From: Nitrospirota bacterium
GTDB taxonomy: Bacteria; Nitrospinota_A; UBA7883
DNA length: 64,000 nt
Assembly: GCA_024275315.1 (NCBI GenBank)
Contig: JAJRZK010000049.1
Coordinates: 1 to 64,000 of the forward strand
Direction of reading: 5' to 3'
This document shows positions 1 through 9,525 of the stretch, piece by piece. Numbering within the stretch: position 1 is the stretch's first letter; every line of letters begins with the position of its first letter. Both the position numbers and the translations under genes were made by a program. The notes under the pieces were generated by a model. It was not told the DNA's origin and did not search any database. It saw only the letters and a list, made by a program, of their open reading frames with translations.

Positions 1-477
1 CCCGTAAACACGCAACCGCTTGTTAGTCTCTCGAAGATCTCGTATTTTTCCGGCCAACTTACGATTCGCCACAGACCGGCGGCTCTCCGGACGGCCACGC
101 CAATCGTAATAACCGCTCCTTGACACACCCAACAGGCGGAGCATGGCGCCGACGGGATACAGGCCGCCTTGACCCTCCATCCACGCGTACTTCACAGCGA
201 CCCCTTCGCGAAGTACGCCGCCGCCTTTTTTAATATGTCGCGCTCCTGACGCAACAGGGCGGTTCTCCTTCTGGAGACGGCGAAGCTCATCAGCCTCACG
301 GCGTTTTACCGTATCGCCAAGAAGACCCTGCTCGTACGTACGCTTCCATCGGCCCAGAACCGCCCCGTTGACACCAAGGTCTCGCGCCGCATCCGCGATC
401 GACAAACCCTGCTCCATCACAAGCTTCACCGCCTCAATCTTGAACTCGTCGCTGAATCGACGCCGTTTCTTCTCCAT
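1..477 (-). CDS. IS3-family transposase, orfA and orfB in one frame, partial
   Basis: Starts at ATG 477 behind an AGGAGG site at 483-488. The first ~62 residues are the OrfA helix-turn-helix (MEKKRRRFSDEFKIEAVKLV at the start, then IADAARDLGV). The normal OrfA end (leucine-zipper residues, ILKKAAAYFAK, stop) is present but in another frame, because one extra base sits in the GGG at 257-259. The result is about 24 scrambled residues, after which the frame runs straight into the OrfB start (VKYAWMEGQGGLYPVGAML, then SRSGYYDWRGRPESRR). OrfB normally needs -1 ribosomal slippage at A6G (225-231 on this strand); here the shift is in the DNA. The DDE catalytic domain lies beyond the window. It may be inactive, or a constitutive fusion. 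Confidence 0.8.
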   Translation of the reverse strand, partial: MEKKRRRFSDEFKIEAVKLVMEQGLSIADAARDLGVNGAVLGRWKRTYEQGLLGDTVKRREADELRRLQKENRPVASGARHIKKGGGVLREGVAVKYAWMEGQGGLYPVGAMLRLLGVSRSGYYDWRGRPESRRSVANRKLAGKIRDLRETNKRLRVYG

Positions 478-517
478 CTTCTCCCTCCTTGAAAAACAAA
501 TCCCATACTAAACAATC

Positions 518-542
518 TGTCCGTCAATTCGGGGGAAGTTCA
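518..542 (-). repeat. IS3 terminal inverted repeat (orfA side)
   Basis: On the minus strand this 25-base terminus opens TGAACTTCCCCCGAATTGAC. The TGA.C..CCCCG pattern is typical of IS3-family ends. It lies about 40 bases upstream of the orfA start. The partner repeat is outside the window, so the exact length of matching bases cannot be checked. Confidence 0.6.
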
Positions 543-684
543 TGAAAACCTTGCCGGGTTTGTAGGATTCCCTGACAAGTCCATTAGGCATGCGGTTCCT
601 ATTAGCTGTTATGACGGCTTTAAAGTTTCAGAGAAGTTAAGGCAGGACGGTATTCCTCTTGGGTATTCGAGCACTGGGATTATA

Positions 685-1902
685 GTGAATATCCCATGGG
701 CATCAAAAAACTACAACACATACAGGCTGGGAAGCAGCGGCAAGGGCAAGACTACAAGCATTCTTAACCAGGTTGAATTCCATGTTGAGCAGGGAGACGG
801 GGTGGCTGTTTTTGACCCTCATAATAATCTGCTTGAGTCTTTGCTTAATTCTCCAGTTCTTGAAAAGCATTACAAGCGCGTGGTTTATTTTGACCCGGCT
901 GATGATGAGTTTGTGCTGGATTACAATCCGTTTTCTGCTTCCAGTGAAAAGGACGCTGGAAGGCTTACAGCGGACTTTCTCAACAGCCTTAAAACCTTAT
1001 TTGCGGAATCGTGGGGTTACCGGCTTTCCCATATCCTGATGATATGCCTTTACGCGCTTTTCATGCTTGGAGAAAACCTCGCTTCCTTGACAGTGCTTTT
1101 ATCCAAAACAGATAAGGGCAAAGAGTTGAGAAGCAAAGTAATAGCGAAATGCGCAAACGCTGAAGTCAAACGGTTTTTTAAATCCGAGTTTTACTCTTAC
1201 CCGCAGGAAGCTTTTCTTCCCGTTCTCAACAAAGTGTCTGGACTTTTGTTGGAGGAAAAAATCCGCCGCGTCCTATCAAGAAAGAAAAACTCCATTGATG
1301 CGCGGCAGATTATGGATGAGGGAAAGATATTCCTGGCAAACCTTACTTCCAGTGTTTTAGGAGCGGAAATATCTTCTGCTCTTGGAGCCATGCTGATAGC
1401 GCAGTTCCAGAAAGCGGCATTTCAACGCTCGGATGTTCCAGAGAAAGATAGAAAACCATTCCACATCTTTGTTGATGAAGCTTACAGGTTTAATGCCGCT
1501 GGCGTGTACGAGAGCATTATAAATGAGGGCAGGAAATTCCGCCTGTTTCTCAATGTTAGTCATCAGGACTTCGGCCAGATAGATTCTGACACACTCAAAA
1601 CATTTCTTTCCATCCAGAACCTTATGGTGTTTGGTGTCAATATAGAAGATGCAAAGCTTCTCTCCAGGGTCTTTGACAATAAGGTGAGGCCAGAGGAATT
1701 TGCCGGGCTGGGCAGAGGCGAAGTTTATGCCCGCATAGAAAACGAAATTGCGAAGTTCAAAACGTTTCCGCCTGATGAAAACAATGTTTCAACAGAAGGC
1801 AAGAAAAAAATCATCAGCCATAGCAGGAAGCTTTATTACACAAAACTTTCCGAGCTCGAAAAAAGGCCAAAGAAAAAACCAAGAATCTATGACTCTTTTT
1901 AA
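685..1902 (+). CDS. VirD4/HerA-like conjugative-transfer ATPase, 5'-truncated by the IS
   Basis: P-loop ATPase of the type IV coupling protein/HerA kind. A Walker A motif GSSGKGKTT sits near residue 16, followed by VAVFDPHNN and VVYFDPADDEF, typical of the VirD4-like family. The Walker B is HIFVDEAYRF near residue 266, with NVSHQDFGQI after it, as in TraG/TraD proteins. The first possible start is GTG 685 with no good ribosome-binding site. The same frame is open and protein-like back to 544 (for example PDKSIRHAVPISCYDG and DGIPLGYSSTG), so the native N-terminus was cut off by the IS. Family members pump DNA or protein through secretion channels. The lost part would include any membrane anchor, so activity is doubtful. 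The downstream gene follows 11 bases after the stop, in the same operon. Confidence 0.8.
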   Translation: MNIPWASKNYNTYRLGSSGKGKTTSILNQVEFHVEQGDGVAVFDPHNNLLESLLNSPVLEKHYKRVVYFDPADDEFVLDYNPFSASSEKDAGRLTADFLNSLKTLFAESWGYRLSHILMICLYALFMLGENLASLTVLLSKTDKGKELRSKVIAKCANAEVKRFFKSEFYSYPQEAFLPVLNKVSGLLLEEKIRRVLSRKKNSIDARQIMDEGKIFLANLTSSVLGAEISSALGAMLIAQFQKAAFQRSDVPEKDRKPFHIFVDEAYRFNAAGVYESIINEGRKFRLFLNVSHQDFGQIDSDTLKTFLSIQNLMVFGVNIEDAKLLSRVFDNKVRPEEFAGLGRGEVYARIENEIAKFKTFPPDENNVSTEGKKKIISHSRKLYYTKLSELEKRPKKKPRIYDSF

Positions 1903-1913
1903 GGAGGCGAATT

Positions 1914-2480
1914 GTGTCGAGGGCAATATTAAGACAGATAATGAGCAAGCTGCATATTGACGTTATTTCCCGTGAAATTGAGCGCAAACACAGAACCATC
2001 CGCGAAAGCTGGACTGTAAAGAACTACCATCCCTCCAGCTATGAAGACGCGCACGAATATTTGACCAAGTACTATCGTTATCACTATTCGCGCTGGCTGG
2101 GTGTTGGCATGACCTTGCCTGAAGATGTGGCTTATTCAGAAGTAAGAAGGATTCTTGAAAGCAAGGGCGGCTATGTGCCAAACCTCAAGAATGCGCTTCG
2201 CGGCTGGCGTGGCGGCATGATTGAGCTAATAAACATCATTGCGCAGGAGTTCGAAAAGGAAAGCGCGGAAAAGTACGTACGATACGTGATTGGAACCCAT
2301 GTAAATCCGCTCGATTACAACCTGAAAGTGGAGCTTGCCCGGCAGTACCTGGAAACGTATGGAAGGCACATACTCCCTGGGGAAGAGCTCATGAACCCCC
2401 ATGAACTTGCTGCCAATTTTGATGCCGTCATAAAGCATCATGTGGACCTTGTCAATCAATACCGAAACATTGTCCAGTAA
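1914..2480 (+). CDS. Hypothetical protein of the integrated element
   Basis: I do not recognise this 188-residue protein. It starts with GTG 1914 behind a strong AAGGAGG at 1901-1907. It is rich in Tyr, His, Arg and Glu, has no signal peptide or membrane segment, and looks mainly helical. Visible features include an aromatic, charged stretch (HEYLTKYYRYHYSRW) near residue 50, GGYVPNLKNALRGWRGGM near 100, and a C-terminal HHVDLVNQYRN. There are no Cys clusters or known catalytic motifs. Its position between the coupling-type ATPase and the primase, with gaps of 11 and 5 bases, suggests a role in the element's DNA processing or transfer, but that rests on context only. Confidence 0.75.
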   Translation: MSRAILRQIMSKLHIDVISREIERKHRTIRESWTVKNYHPSSYEDAHEYLTKYYRYHYSRWLGVGMTLPEDVAYSEVRRILESKGGYVPNLKNALRGWRGGMIELINIIAQEFEKESAEKYVRYVIGTHVNPLDYNLKVELARQYLETYGRHILPGEELMNPHELAANFDAVIKHHVDLVNQYRNIVQ

Positions 2481-2485
2481 ATACG

Positions 2486-3571
2486 ATGTTCACTACAAAG
2501 CTTATAAGCATCAGCATTCTGTCATTTGTGATGGCAATGGCTGAATCTTATCGATTGGATGATGTTGTGAACTCCCACAGATGGCTGGGGCACGATAACG
2601 CCTATACAGAACTTTTGGCTGTCCATCCTGAATACAAGCCCGGAAAGGAAAACTATCAGTGGAACTATGAGCATCGCACCTTTCCCAAGGTGGCTTATGC
2701 AAGAAACGAAAAAGGCGTAGCGGAGTTTGTGAGGAAGCATCACAAGCATTTTATGGTGTGTTACGGCTTAAACCCGAGAGAAAGAATCCTGACGAACGAA
2801 AGAGGCTATGCAAGAAGCTCCCTGGAAAATGAGATGGCAGTGAGCAAAAACCTGCTTTTCGATTTTGATTTCAAGCACAAGGATGTTCCCAAGGAGCAGT
2901 TTGCCGACTTCGAAGTATTCTTGGAAAAAGCATCTGAGTATTTTCGGGATCACGGCCTAAATCCGCCAGAGAAAGCTTTTACCGGCAATGGATACCATGC
3001 CCTTTTCGCCTATCCCGAAATCAACGTCGAGGAATGCCCTGATATTTCTCAGAGGCTGAAAAGATTTAGTGAAAAATTCAGCGGAGAATACGCCAGAGAT
3101 TTAAGAAGCCTTGAAGTGAAGATGGATCATGTCTATGACCTCAGAAGGATGGTCAAGATTTATGGCACTGCCAAGCCGGATATTGGAATTGTTTCCCGGT
3201 TTTACGGCGGTGAGAGAAAAGAGGATGAAGCTCTGCGGAAATTTCTGCTGGGAATGAAAATGCCGGAACCGTCCATGAACAGCTATGTCTTTTCTATCGG
3301 TAATGAGCTCCCCCCGCTGTTTCGAAAGATGCTCCAGCAGGATGCAAGGCTCAGGCGGCTTTGGGATGGAGAAGGCAAGCAGGACGGCTATGACCAGTCC
3401 GCATCCGGTTATGATTTCAGCCTTGTCAAAAAGCTTTTGCAGCTTGGCTTCAGAAATCTTGATGAAATTGCCAGCATAGTATCAAACAGGCCGAACAGCT
3501 CTGTCCAGAAAAGTGGCAAGTCCGAAGAATATGTAAGAAGAACAATTGCGAACGTTTTGATGAAGCTATGA
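2486..3571 (+). CDS. Archaeo-eukaryotic primase (AEP/PrimPol-like) of the element
   Basis: Three AEP-type motifs occur in order. An acidic LLFDFDFK near residue 129 gives the metal-binding D-x-D. GNGYHALF near 168 is the small-x-His motif. RMVKIYGTAKP near 220 matches the third block of phage and plasmid primases. The C-terminal 60 residues (DFSLVKKLLQLGF, DEIASIVSNRPNS, YVRRTIANVL) look like the helical PriCT domain that follows such primases. The protein would prime replication of the element. Its first ~22 residues look hydrophobic and out of place, so translation may start at Met 2531 or 2537 instead; no ribosome-binding site decides this. The stop overlaps the next start (ATGA, 3568-3571), indicating translational coupling. 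Confidence 0.7.
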   Translation: MFTTKLISISILSFVMAMAESYRLDDVVNSHRWLGHDNAYTELLAVHPEYKPGKENYQWNYEHRTFPKVAYARNEKGVAEFVRKHHKHFMVCYGLNPRERILTNERGYARSSLENEMAVSKNLLFDFDFKHKDVPKEQFADFEVFLEKASEYFRDHGLNPPEKAFTGNGYHALFAYPEINVEECPDISQRLKRFSEKFSGEYARDLRSLEVKMDHVYDLRRMVKIYGTAKPDIGIVSRFYGGERKEDEALRKFLLGMKMPEPSMNSYVFSIGNELPPLFRKMLQQDARLRRLWDGEGKQDGYDQSASGYDFSLVKKLLQLGFRNLDEIASIVSNRPNSSVQKSGKSEEYVRRTIANVLMKL

Positions 3572-3797
3572 ATTCTTTGAGAAAACAGAATATTTTGCCA
3601 AGACTGATTCGCCTTAGAGACACTCCTGCCTATCTGGGGATGTGCAGGAATAGGTTTAATTCTGAAGTTCGGCCGTTATTGATTGAAATACCGATAGGAG
3701 ATAAGGGAATCGCTTTCGACCGTCTTGACTTGGATGCCTGGGTGGATCAATATAAGGCCAGCAACGGGCGTCCTGTGAAGGCGAAAGGATGTTGCTC

Positions 3798-5006
<1,209 letters not shown>

Positions 5007-5284
5007 AGAAAAATTGGATTTTTATAATATCACAAATTTTACACGCTTGTTTAACTTGGCTCTTGGTTTTTGGTGGTAGGTGGCGATGGACTGGTGCGGG
5101 ATTTTGATGGGGAGGCCATTTACATCTTTATTTGTTGTTGTGGGTGTCGAATGGGCTGGCAAAATGGATTGATGAAAATGTAGAATATCAACATCGCGCA
5201 AGATGGTGTGTATCCATGCTGTAAAAAACTGGCGGTTGATTGCGCTGGCACAGCCCTAGCTGGCATATCCCTATTTGAGGATGT
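5007..5284. other. Intergenic, no feature recognised
   Basis: These 278 bases lie between the tRNA-Pro 5' end and the GGDEF-EAL gene. The start near the tRNA is AT-rich and should hold its promoter on the minus strand, but I cannot point to convincing -35/-10 boxes. No ORF with protein-like composition is present. Confidence 0.5.
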
Positions 5285-8200
5285 ATGAGCGGAAGAGAAT
5301 TTGGCGGGGAGAAAATCTCGTACCTGATCAGCGTAATGGTGGCTGTTTCGTTTGTCATCGGCTCGATAGCTATCGGACTCCAGTATTTTGTGTCGTTGGA
5401 TCAGCAACGGTTAAGGCTCACAGAGATATCGGAGAGCCAGGTCCGGCTGATAGAGGTTATTGTCGATCTTAGCGCTCGGTACAAGCTGTATAAAACCCCG
5501 GAAGAATTTTTCACCCATGATTTCGGGTTGGCTATTGAGGCCCACGAAAATTATCGATGGTTCAGTAAAACAGGTGAGCTTGTACTGGCGAAGCGCGATG
5601 GGGACAAGATTGTTTTCCTCCACAGGCGCCGGCATATAGACCTGGAGACACCCGCTCCTGTCCCTGTGGATTCCAACTTCGCAGAGCCGATGAGACGCGC
5701 CTTACAGGGAGAGTCCGGATCGATTGTGGCGATGGACTACAGGGGCAAGAAGGTGCTGGCGGTTTATAAGCCTGTTGACTGGCCCGGTCAAAGTCTGGGG
5801 GTCGTTGCGAAGATGGATTTGTCGGAAATTCGCGCGCCTTTTATTCTGGCGGGGTTGATAACGACTGTCTGTGCGATAGTCATCATCGGGTTGGGGATAT
5901 ATGTTTACAAGCGGCTCACCAAACCTCGCGCTATCACGAATACGGGCGATGTTTTACGTAGAGGGGAAAATGGAAAAGCAAATTATTGGCTGTTGGGCGT
6001 GTCTGTCGTGCTGGCTTGTGAATTGTTTTTCATAGACATTTCTCTTCCGCTGGGTGTGGCCGGAGGTGTGCCTTATGTGACCCTTTTCCTTCTTTCTCTC
6101 TGGTCGCCAACGAGATTTTTTATAATATCGATGGGGATTCTTGGCACAACACTTACCATGGTCGGATATTTTGTTTCTCCCGAGGGTGGAGAAATGTGGA
6201 TGGTTATAACGAACCGGTTTCTGGCCATGTCCGCAATTTGGGTCGCGGCTATTCTTACCCTGTATCACAAGGAATCGGAGCAAAAAGCGGTAGAAACCGC
6301 CAGGAACCTTTCGAAATCCCAGCAGATGTCCTACACGGGAAGCTGGAAAAGGAATCTTGTCACAGGTGAGATCATAAGCTCTGACGAGTTATACAGGATA
6401 TTCGGATTTCAACCGGGCGAGATAGAGATAACAACCGCCGCCGTGGCCAACCACATTCATCCAGACGACATAGACATGGTGCGACAAGAGACAGTTCGTG
6501 CGGTGGCCGAGGTGGTCACCGATGATTCGGGCAAACCCACATACATGGTTGGCAATACCCAGGACATCACGGAAATCAAAGATGCGACGGAAAGCATGAA
6601 ACTGTCGGCCATAGTGTTTGAAAACGCCATGGAAGGGATCATGGTGACAGATGCCAATGGTGTTATCCAGTATGTCAACCCGTCATTCACTCAGATTACA
6701 GACTTCACTGCCGCTGAAGTGATAGGCCAAAACATGAGAATATTGAAGTCGGACCGGCATGAGCAGGAGTTCTATGATGTAATGTGGTCGGAGCTAACCG
6801 AAAATGGCCAGTGGCAGGGAGATGTATGGAACCGGCGTAAAACCGGGGAGCTTTACATTATCCGGCAAAACATAAGGGCCAGGAAGGACGCCTCTGGCAA
6901 TACCACGCAATACGTATTCGTGTTCCAGGATATCACCGAGATGAGGCGCGGTAAAAACGAGATCAAGTACCAGGCGTATCATGATTTGTTGACAGGTCTG
7001 CCAAACAGATACCTGTTGAACGACCGCCTCAAGCAGTCCATAGCCAGGGCCAACCGTGACAAACGGAGGATCGCGGTTCTTTTTGTGGATGTAGACGATT
7101 TCAAAAATGTTAACGACAATTATGGACATGCCGCGGGGGACCTTCTGATACAGGCGGTGGGAGGCCGTCTGACCACCTGCATACGGGATACGGATACGGT
7201 GTCGAGATACGCGGGAGACGAGTTCGTAATAATCATGGAAAATGTCGGCAACGAGCATGACGTGATCTTTGTAGTGAAAAAGATTATAGAGACGTTGTCC
7301 GAGCCTTGTATATATAAGGGTAAAAACATCATTTCCACCGTGAGCATTGGCATAGCCGCATACCCGAAGGATGGCGAATCGGCGGAGGAGCTTGTAAGGA
7401 ACGCAGACCTGGCCATGCACCATGTCAAAGATGTTGGCAAAGGCAACTACGGCTTTTTCACGAAATCGCTGAATGATATAGTGACCGAGCGTCATGAGCT
7501 CGAATACAAGATGCGCGAAGCGATAGAGAAGAATGAGTTCATAGTTTATTACCAGCCGAAAGTGGACCTTTCAACCGGAAAAATCACCAGCATGGAAGCT
7601 CTGGTGCGGTGGGTGTCGGATGGACAAATTACCTCCCCGGCTTCTTTTATCCCGCTAGCGGAGGATTCGGGGTTGATAGTGCCGATAGGTGAGCGGGTTT
7701 TGTTATCCGCCTGCCGGCAGTTGAAAGAGTGGCAGGGAAAAGGTTTCGACGATCTTCGGGTTTCCGTGAACATATCCGCCAGGCAACTCGACCAGGGCAA
7801 TCTTGAAAAACTGATAAATTCAACGCTCGGCGCCACGAATCTGGCCGCACAAAGCCTGTATATCGAGGTCACGGAAACCGCGATCATGAAGAATCTGGGC
7901 GTTGCCCTGGCTAGCCTTGCCGATGTCAGGAGGATGGGCGTGAAGATTTCCATGGACGATTTCGGGACCGGGTATTCTTCCCTGGGCCACTTGAAGAAAT
8001 TTCCCATCGACGAGTTGAAGATAGATCAGGTGTTTGTCAGGAATATTCCCGACGATCCAGAGGATTCGGCCATCGTTTCGGCCATAATTTCCATGGCGCA
8101 GAGCCTGAAACTTGATGTTGTCGCAGAGGGGGTCGAGACCCGTGAACAGGTGGAATTTCTTCGTTCCTCTGGGTGTGACGAGATACAGGGCTATTATTTC

Positions 8201-8299
8201 AGCAAACCAGTTCCGGCGCCGGAAATGGAGAAACTGTTGGAAAGCGGGACGACCCTGGAAACAGAGTATACTACACCAGCCCGTCAGGACCGCGCCTGA
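5285..8299 (+). CDS. Membrane PAS-GGDEF-EAL c-di-GMP turnover protein
   Basis: 1004 residues. TM helix about 12-32, periplasmic sensor about 33-183, TM about 184-206, then a block of hydrophobic helices at 234-330 resembling a multi-pass sensor domain. It is followed by a shortened PAS (about 345-425), a full PAS (about 432-560), GGDEF (about 570-735) and EAL (about 745-990). The cyclase site is RYAGDEF near 640, with an RxxD inhibitory site (RDTD) five residues before it. The EAL domain keeps MEALVRW, VTETA, DDFGTGYSS, the KID lysine, VAEGVE and QGYYFSKP, so phosphodiesterase activity is expected. Cyclase activity is possible. The first PAS jumps from HPDDIDMVRQETVRAVAE straight to DDSGKPTYMVGNTQD, missing its middle strands. 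Confidence 0.92.
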   Translation: MSGREFGGEKISYLISVMVAVSFVIGSIAIGLQYFVSLDQQRLRLTEISESQVRLIEVIVDLSARYKLYKTPEEFFTHDFGLAIEAHENYRWFSKTGELVLAKRDGDKIVFLHRRRHIDLETPAPVPVDSNFAEPMRRALQGESGSIVAMDYRGKKVLAVYKPVDWPGQSLGVVAKMDLSEIRAPFILAGLITTVCAIVIIGLGIYVYKRLTKPRAITNTGDVLRRGENGKANYWLLGVSVVLACELFFIDISLPLGVAGGVPYVTLFLLSLWSPTRFFIISMGILGTTLTMVGYFVSPEGGEMWMVITNRFLAMSAIWVAAILTLYHKESEQKAVETARNLSKSQQMSYTGSWKRNLVTGEIISSDELYRIFGFQPGEIEITTAAVANHIHPDDIDMVRQETVRAVAEVVTDDSGKPTYMVGNTQDITEIKDATESMKLSAIVFENAMEGIMVTDANGVIQYVNPSFTQITDFTAAEVIGQNMRILKSDRHEQEFYDVMWSELTENGQWQGDVWNRRKTGELYIIRQNIRARKDASGNTTQYVFVFQDITEMRRGKNEIKYQAYHDLLTGLPNRYLLNDRLKQSIARANRDKRRIAVLFVDVDDFKNVNDNYGHAAGDLLIQAVGGRLTTCIRDTDTVSRYAGDEFVIIMENVGNEHDVIFVVKKIIETLSEPCIYKGKNIISTVSIGIAAYPKDGESAEELVRNADLAMHHVKDVGKGNYGFFTKSLNDIVTERHELEYKMREAIEKNEFIVYYQPKVDLSTGKITSMEALVRWVSDGQITSPASFIPLAEDSGLIVPIGERVLLSACRQLKEWQGKGFDDLRVSVNISARQLDQGNLEKLINSTLGATNLAAQSLYIEVTETAIMKNLGVALASLADVRRMGVKISMDDFGTGYSSLGHLKKFPIDELKIDQVFVRNIPDDPEDSAIVSAIISMAQSLKLDVVAEGVETREQVEFLRSSGCDEIQGYYFSKPVPAPEMEKLLESGTTLETEYTTPARQDRA

Positions 8300-8648
8300 C
8301 GCCAAGGCGATATTATCCGGCAATTTAGCGGCTTTTATTTTGCTGGCTGAGCCTGCCGGGTAATGGGCCGCCGACGTAAATGTAACCCCAAAATCTCTTT
8401 GCAACACGGACGGATTAGTGATAGATTTAAAATTTATGCAATTGATGGAAAATTGGTAATCATATCCTGACCCGCCAGCTTGGCGTTTGGATCGCCTGTC
8501 TATACGCTTCTCAAACGGTTTTGCGCTGTGTAGCGGCAATTGGGCTGGTGGTTGCTATATATTGCGACGTATCTTTCGTTTTTGCCTAGGGTTTTGCAGG
8601 GAAAATGCGCGATCATCGGGTTGGGACACTTTACACATTGGGACGGAG
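8300..8648. other. Intergenic region before transketolase, nothing definite
   Basis: About 350 bases without a supported gene. An open frame runs from 8487 into the transketolase gene, but the translation before Met 8649 is Cys/Arg/Trp-rich and unlike any transketolase N-terminus. AT-rich stretches near 8420-8460 and 8560-8580 could contain promoters. No clear -35/-10 pair or hairpin stands out. Confidence 0.5.
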
Positions 8649-9476
8649 ATGAGATTTACAGACGATGTTGACGAGCTCAGGGAAATAGCCAGACAACTCC
8701 GGATAGATATACTCACAACCCTCGCAGAGGCGGGTTCCGGCCACACCGGCGGATCCTTGTCCGCGATAGATATAATCACCGTGCTGTATTTCAGCAAGAT
8801 GAACCACAGCCCGTCGTACGACAAGACGGTGGACAGGGACAGGTTCGTGTTGAGCAAGGGCCATGGCGCGCCCGCGTTGTATGTGGCGCTGGCTCACTGC
8901 GGGTATTTCGACCGCAAAGAGCTTAAAACGTTGAGGAAGATCAACTCGATCCTGTCGGGGCATCCATACGCGCCATCGACGCCCGGTGTGGAGGTGTCCA
9001 CCGGGTCGCTGGGGCAGGGGCTGTCCATCGCCAACGGCATGGCGCTGGCCGGAAAAATGGACAACAGGCGTGGGTACGTCTATTGCCTTATAGGTGACGG
9101 TGAAATGCAGGAGGGTCAGGTGTGGGAAGCGGCCATGAGCTCGGCCCACTATAAGCTGGACAACGTTATCGCATTTACAGACAATAACGGATTGCAGATA
9201 GACGGGCGTGTGAAGGACATCATGGGTATAGAGCCTGTGCATGAAAAATGGGAGGCCTTCGGCTGGGACACGGTGACCATAGACGGTCACGATATCAAAG
9301 CCATCCTAGACGCCATCGAAAGGGCGAAAACCATAAGCGGCAAGCCGTCCATGATCTGCGCCAGGACCGTAAAAGGCAAGGGCGTTTCGTTTATGGAAGG
9401 GAAGGTTAAGTATCATGGAGTGGCCCCGAGCCCGGAAGAGCTTGAAAAGGCCATAGCCGAGCTGGCGCCGGCTTGA
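8649..9476 (+). CDS. Transketolase, N-terminal (TPP-binding) subunit
   Basis: This is the first half of transketolase as a separate protein of 275 residues, the usual size for split enzymes. With the next gene it transfers two-carbon ketol units in the pentose phosphate or Calvin-type pathway, using thiamine diphosphate. Visible signatures are AGSGHTGGSLSAIDII, VLSKGHGAPALYVAL, STGSLGQGLSIANGMAL and the TPP/Mg motif IGDGEMQEGQVWEA followed by FTDNNGLQIDG. Met 8649 aligns with the family start and follows GGACGGAG; the longer frame from 8487 is rejected. The C-terminal subunit begins 49 bases downstream. Confidence 0.93.
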   Translation: MRFTDDVDELREIARQLRIDILTTLAEAGSGHTGGSLSAIDIITVLYFSKMNHSPSYDKTVDRDRFVLSKGHGAPALYVALAHCGYFDRKELKTLRKINSILSGHPYAPSTPGVEVSTGSLGQGLSIANGMALAGKMDNRRGYVYCLIGDGEMQEGQVWEAAMSSAHYKLDNVIAFTDNNGLQIDGRVKDIMGIEPVHEKWEAFGWDTVTIDGHDIKAILDAIERAKTISGKPSMICARTVKGKGVSFMEGKVKYHGVAPSPEELEKAIAELAPA

Positions 9477-9525
9477 TATCATTAACGCAGGATTGCAATT
9501 TGATTTAACTTGATAACAAATAAAT

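Larger units (their letters stand above)
1..542 (-). mobile_element. IS3-family insertion sequence, right-hand (orfA) end; continues beyond window start
   Basis: The element carries an orfA/orfB transposase reading leftwards, with the usual A6G slippage site. Its outer end is a typical IS3 terminus: on the minus strand it begins TGAACTTCCCCCG at 542, matching the family pattern of a TG dinucleotide followed by a C-rich stretch. From base 544 rightwards a different coding frame (the VirD4/HerA-like ATPase) starts abruptly with no start codon of its own, which fixes the boundary. The other end of the IS and any target-site duplication lie outside the window. Confidence 0.85.

Noticed and set aside
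8487-8648. 54-residue N-terminal extension of transketolase
   Set aside because: Cys/Trp/Arg-rich and unlike any transketolase N-terminus. Met 8649 aligns with the family start.
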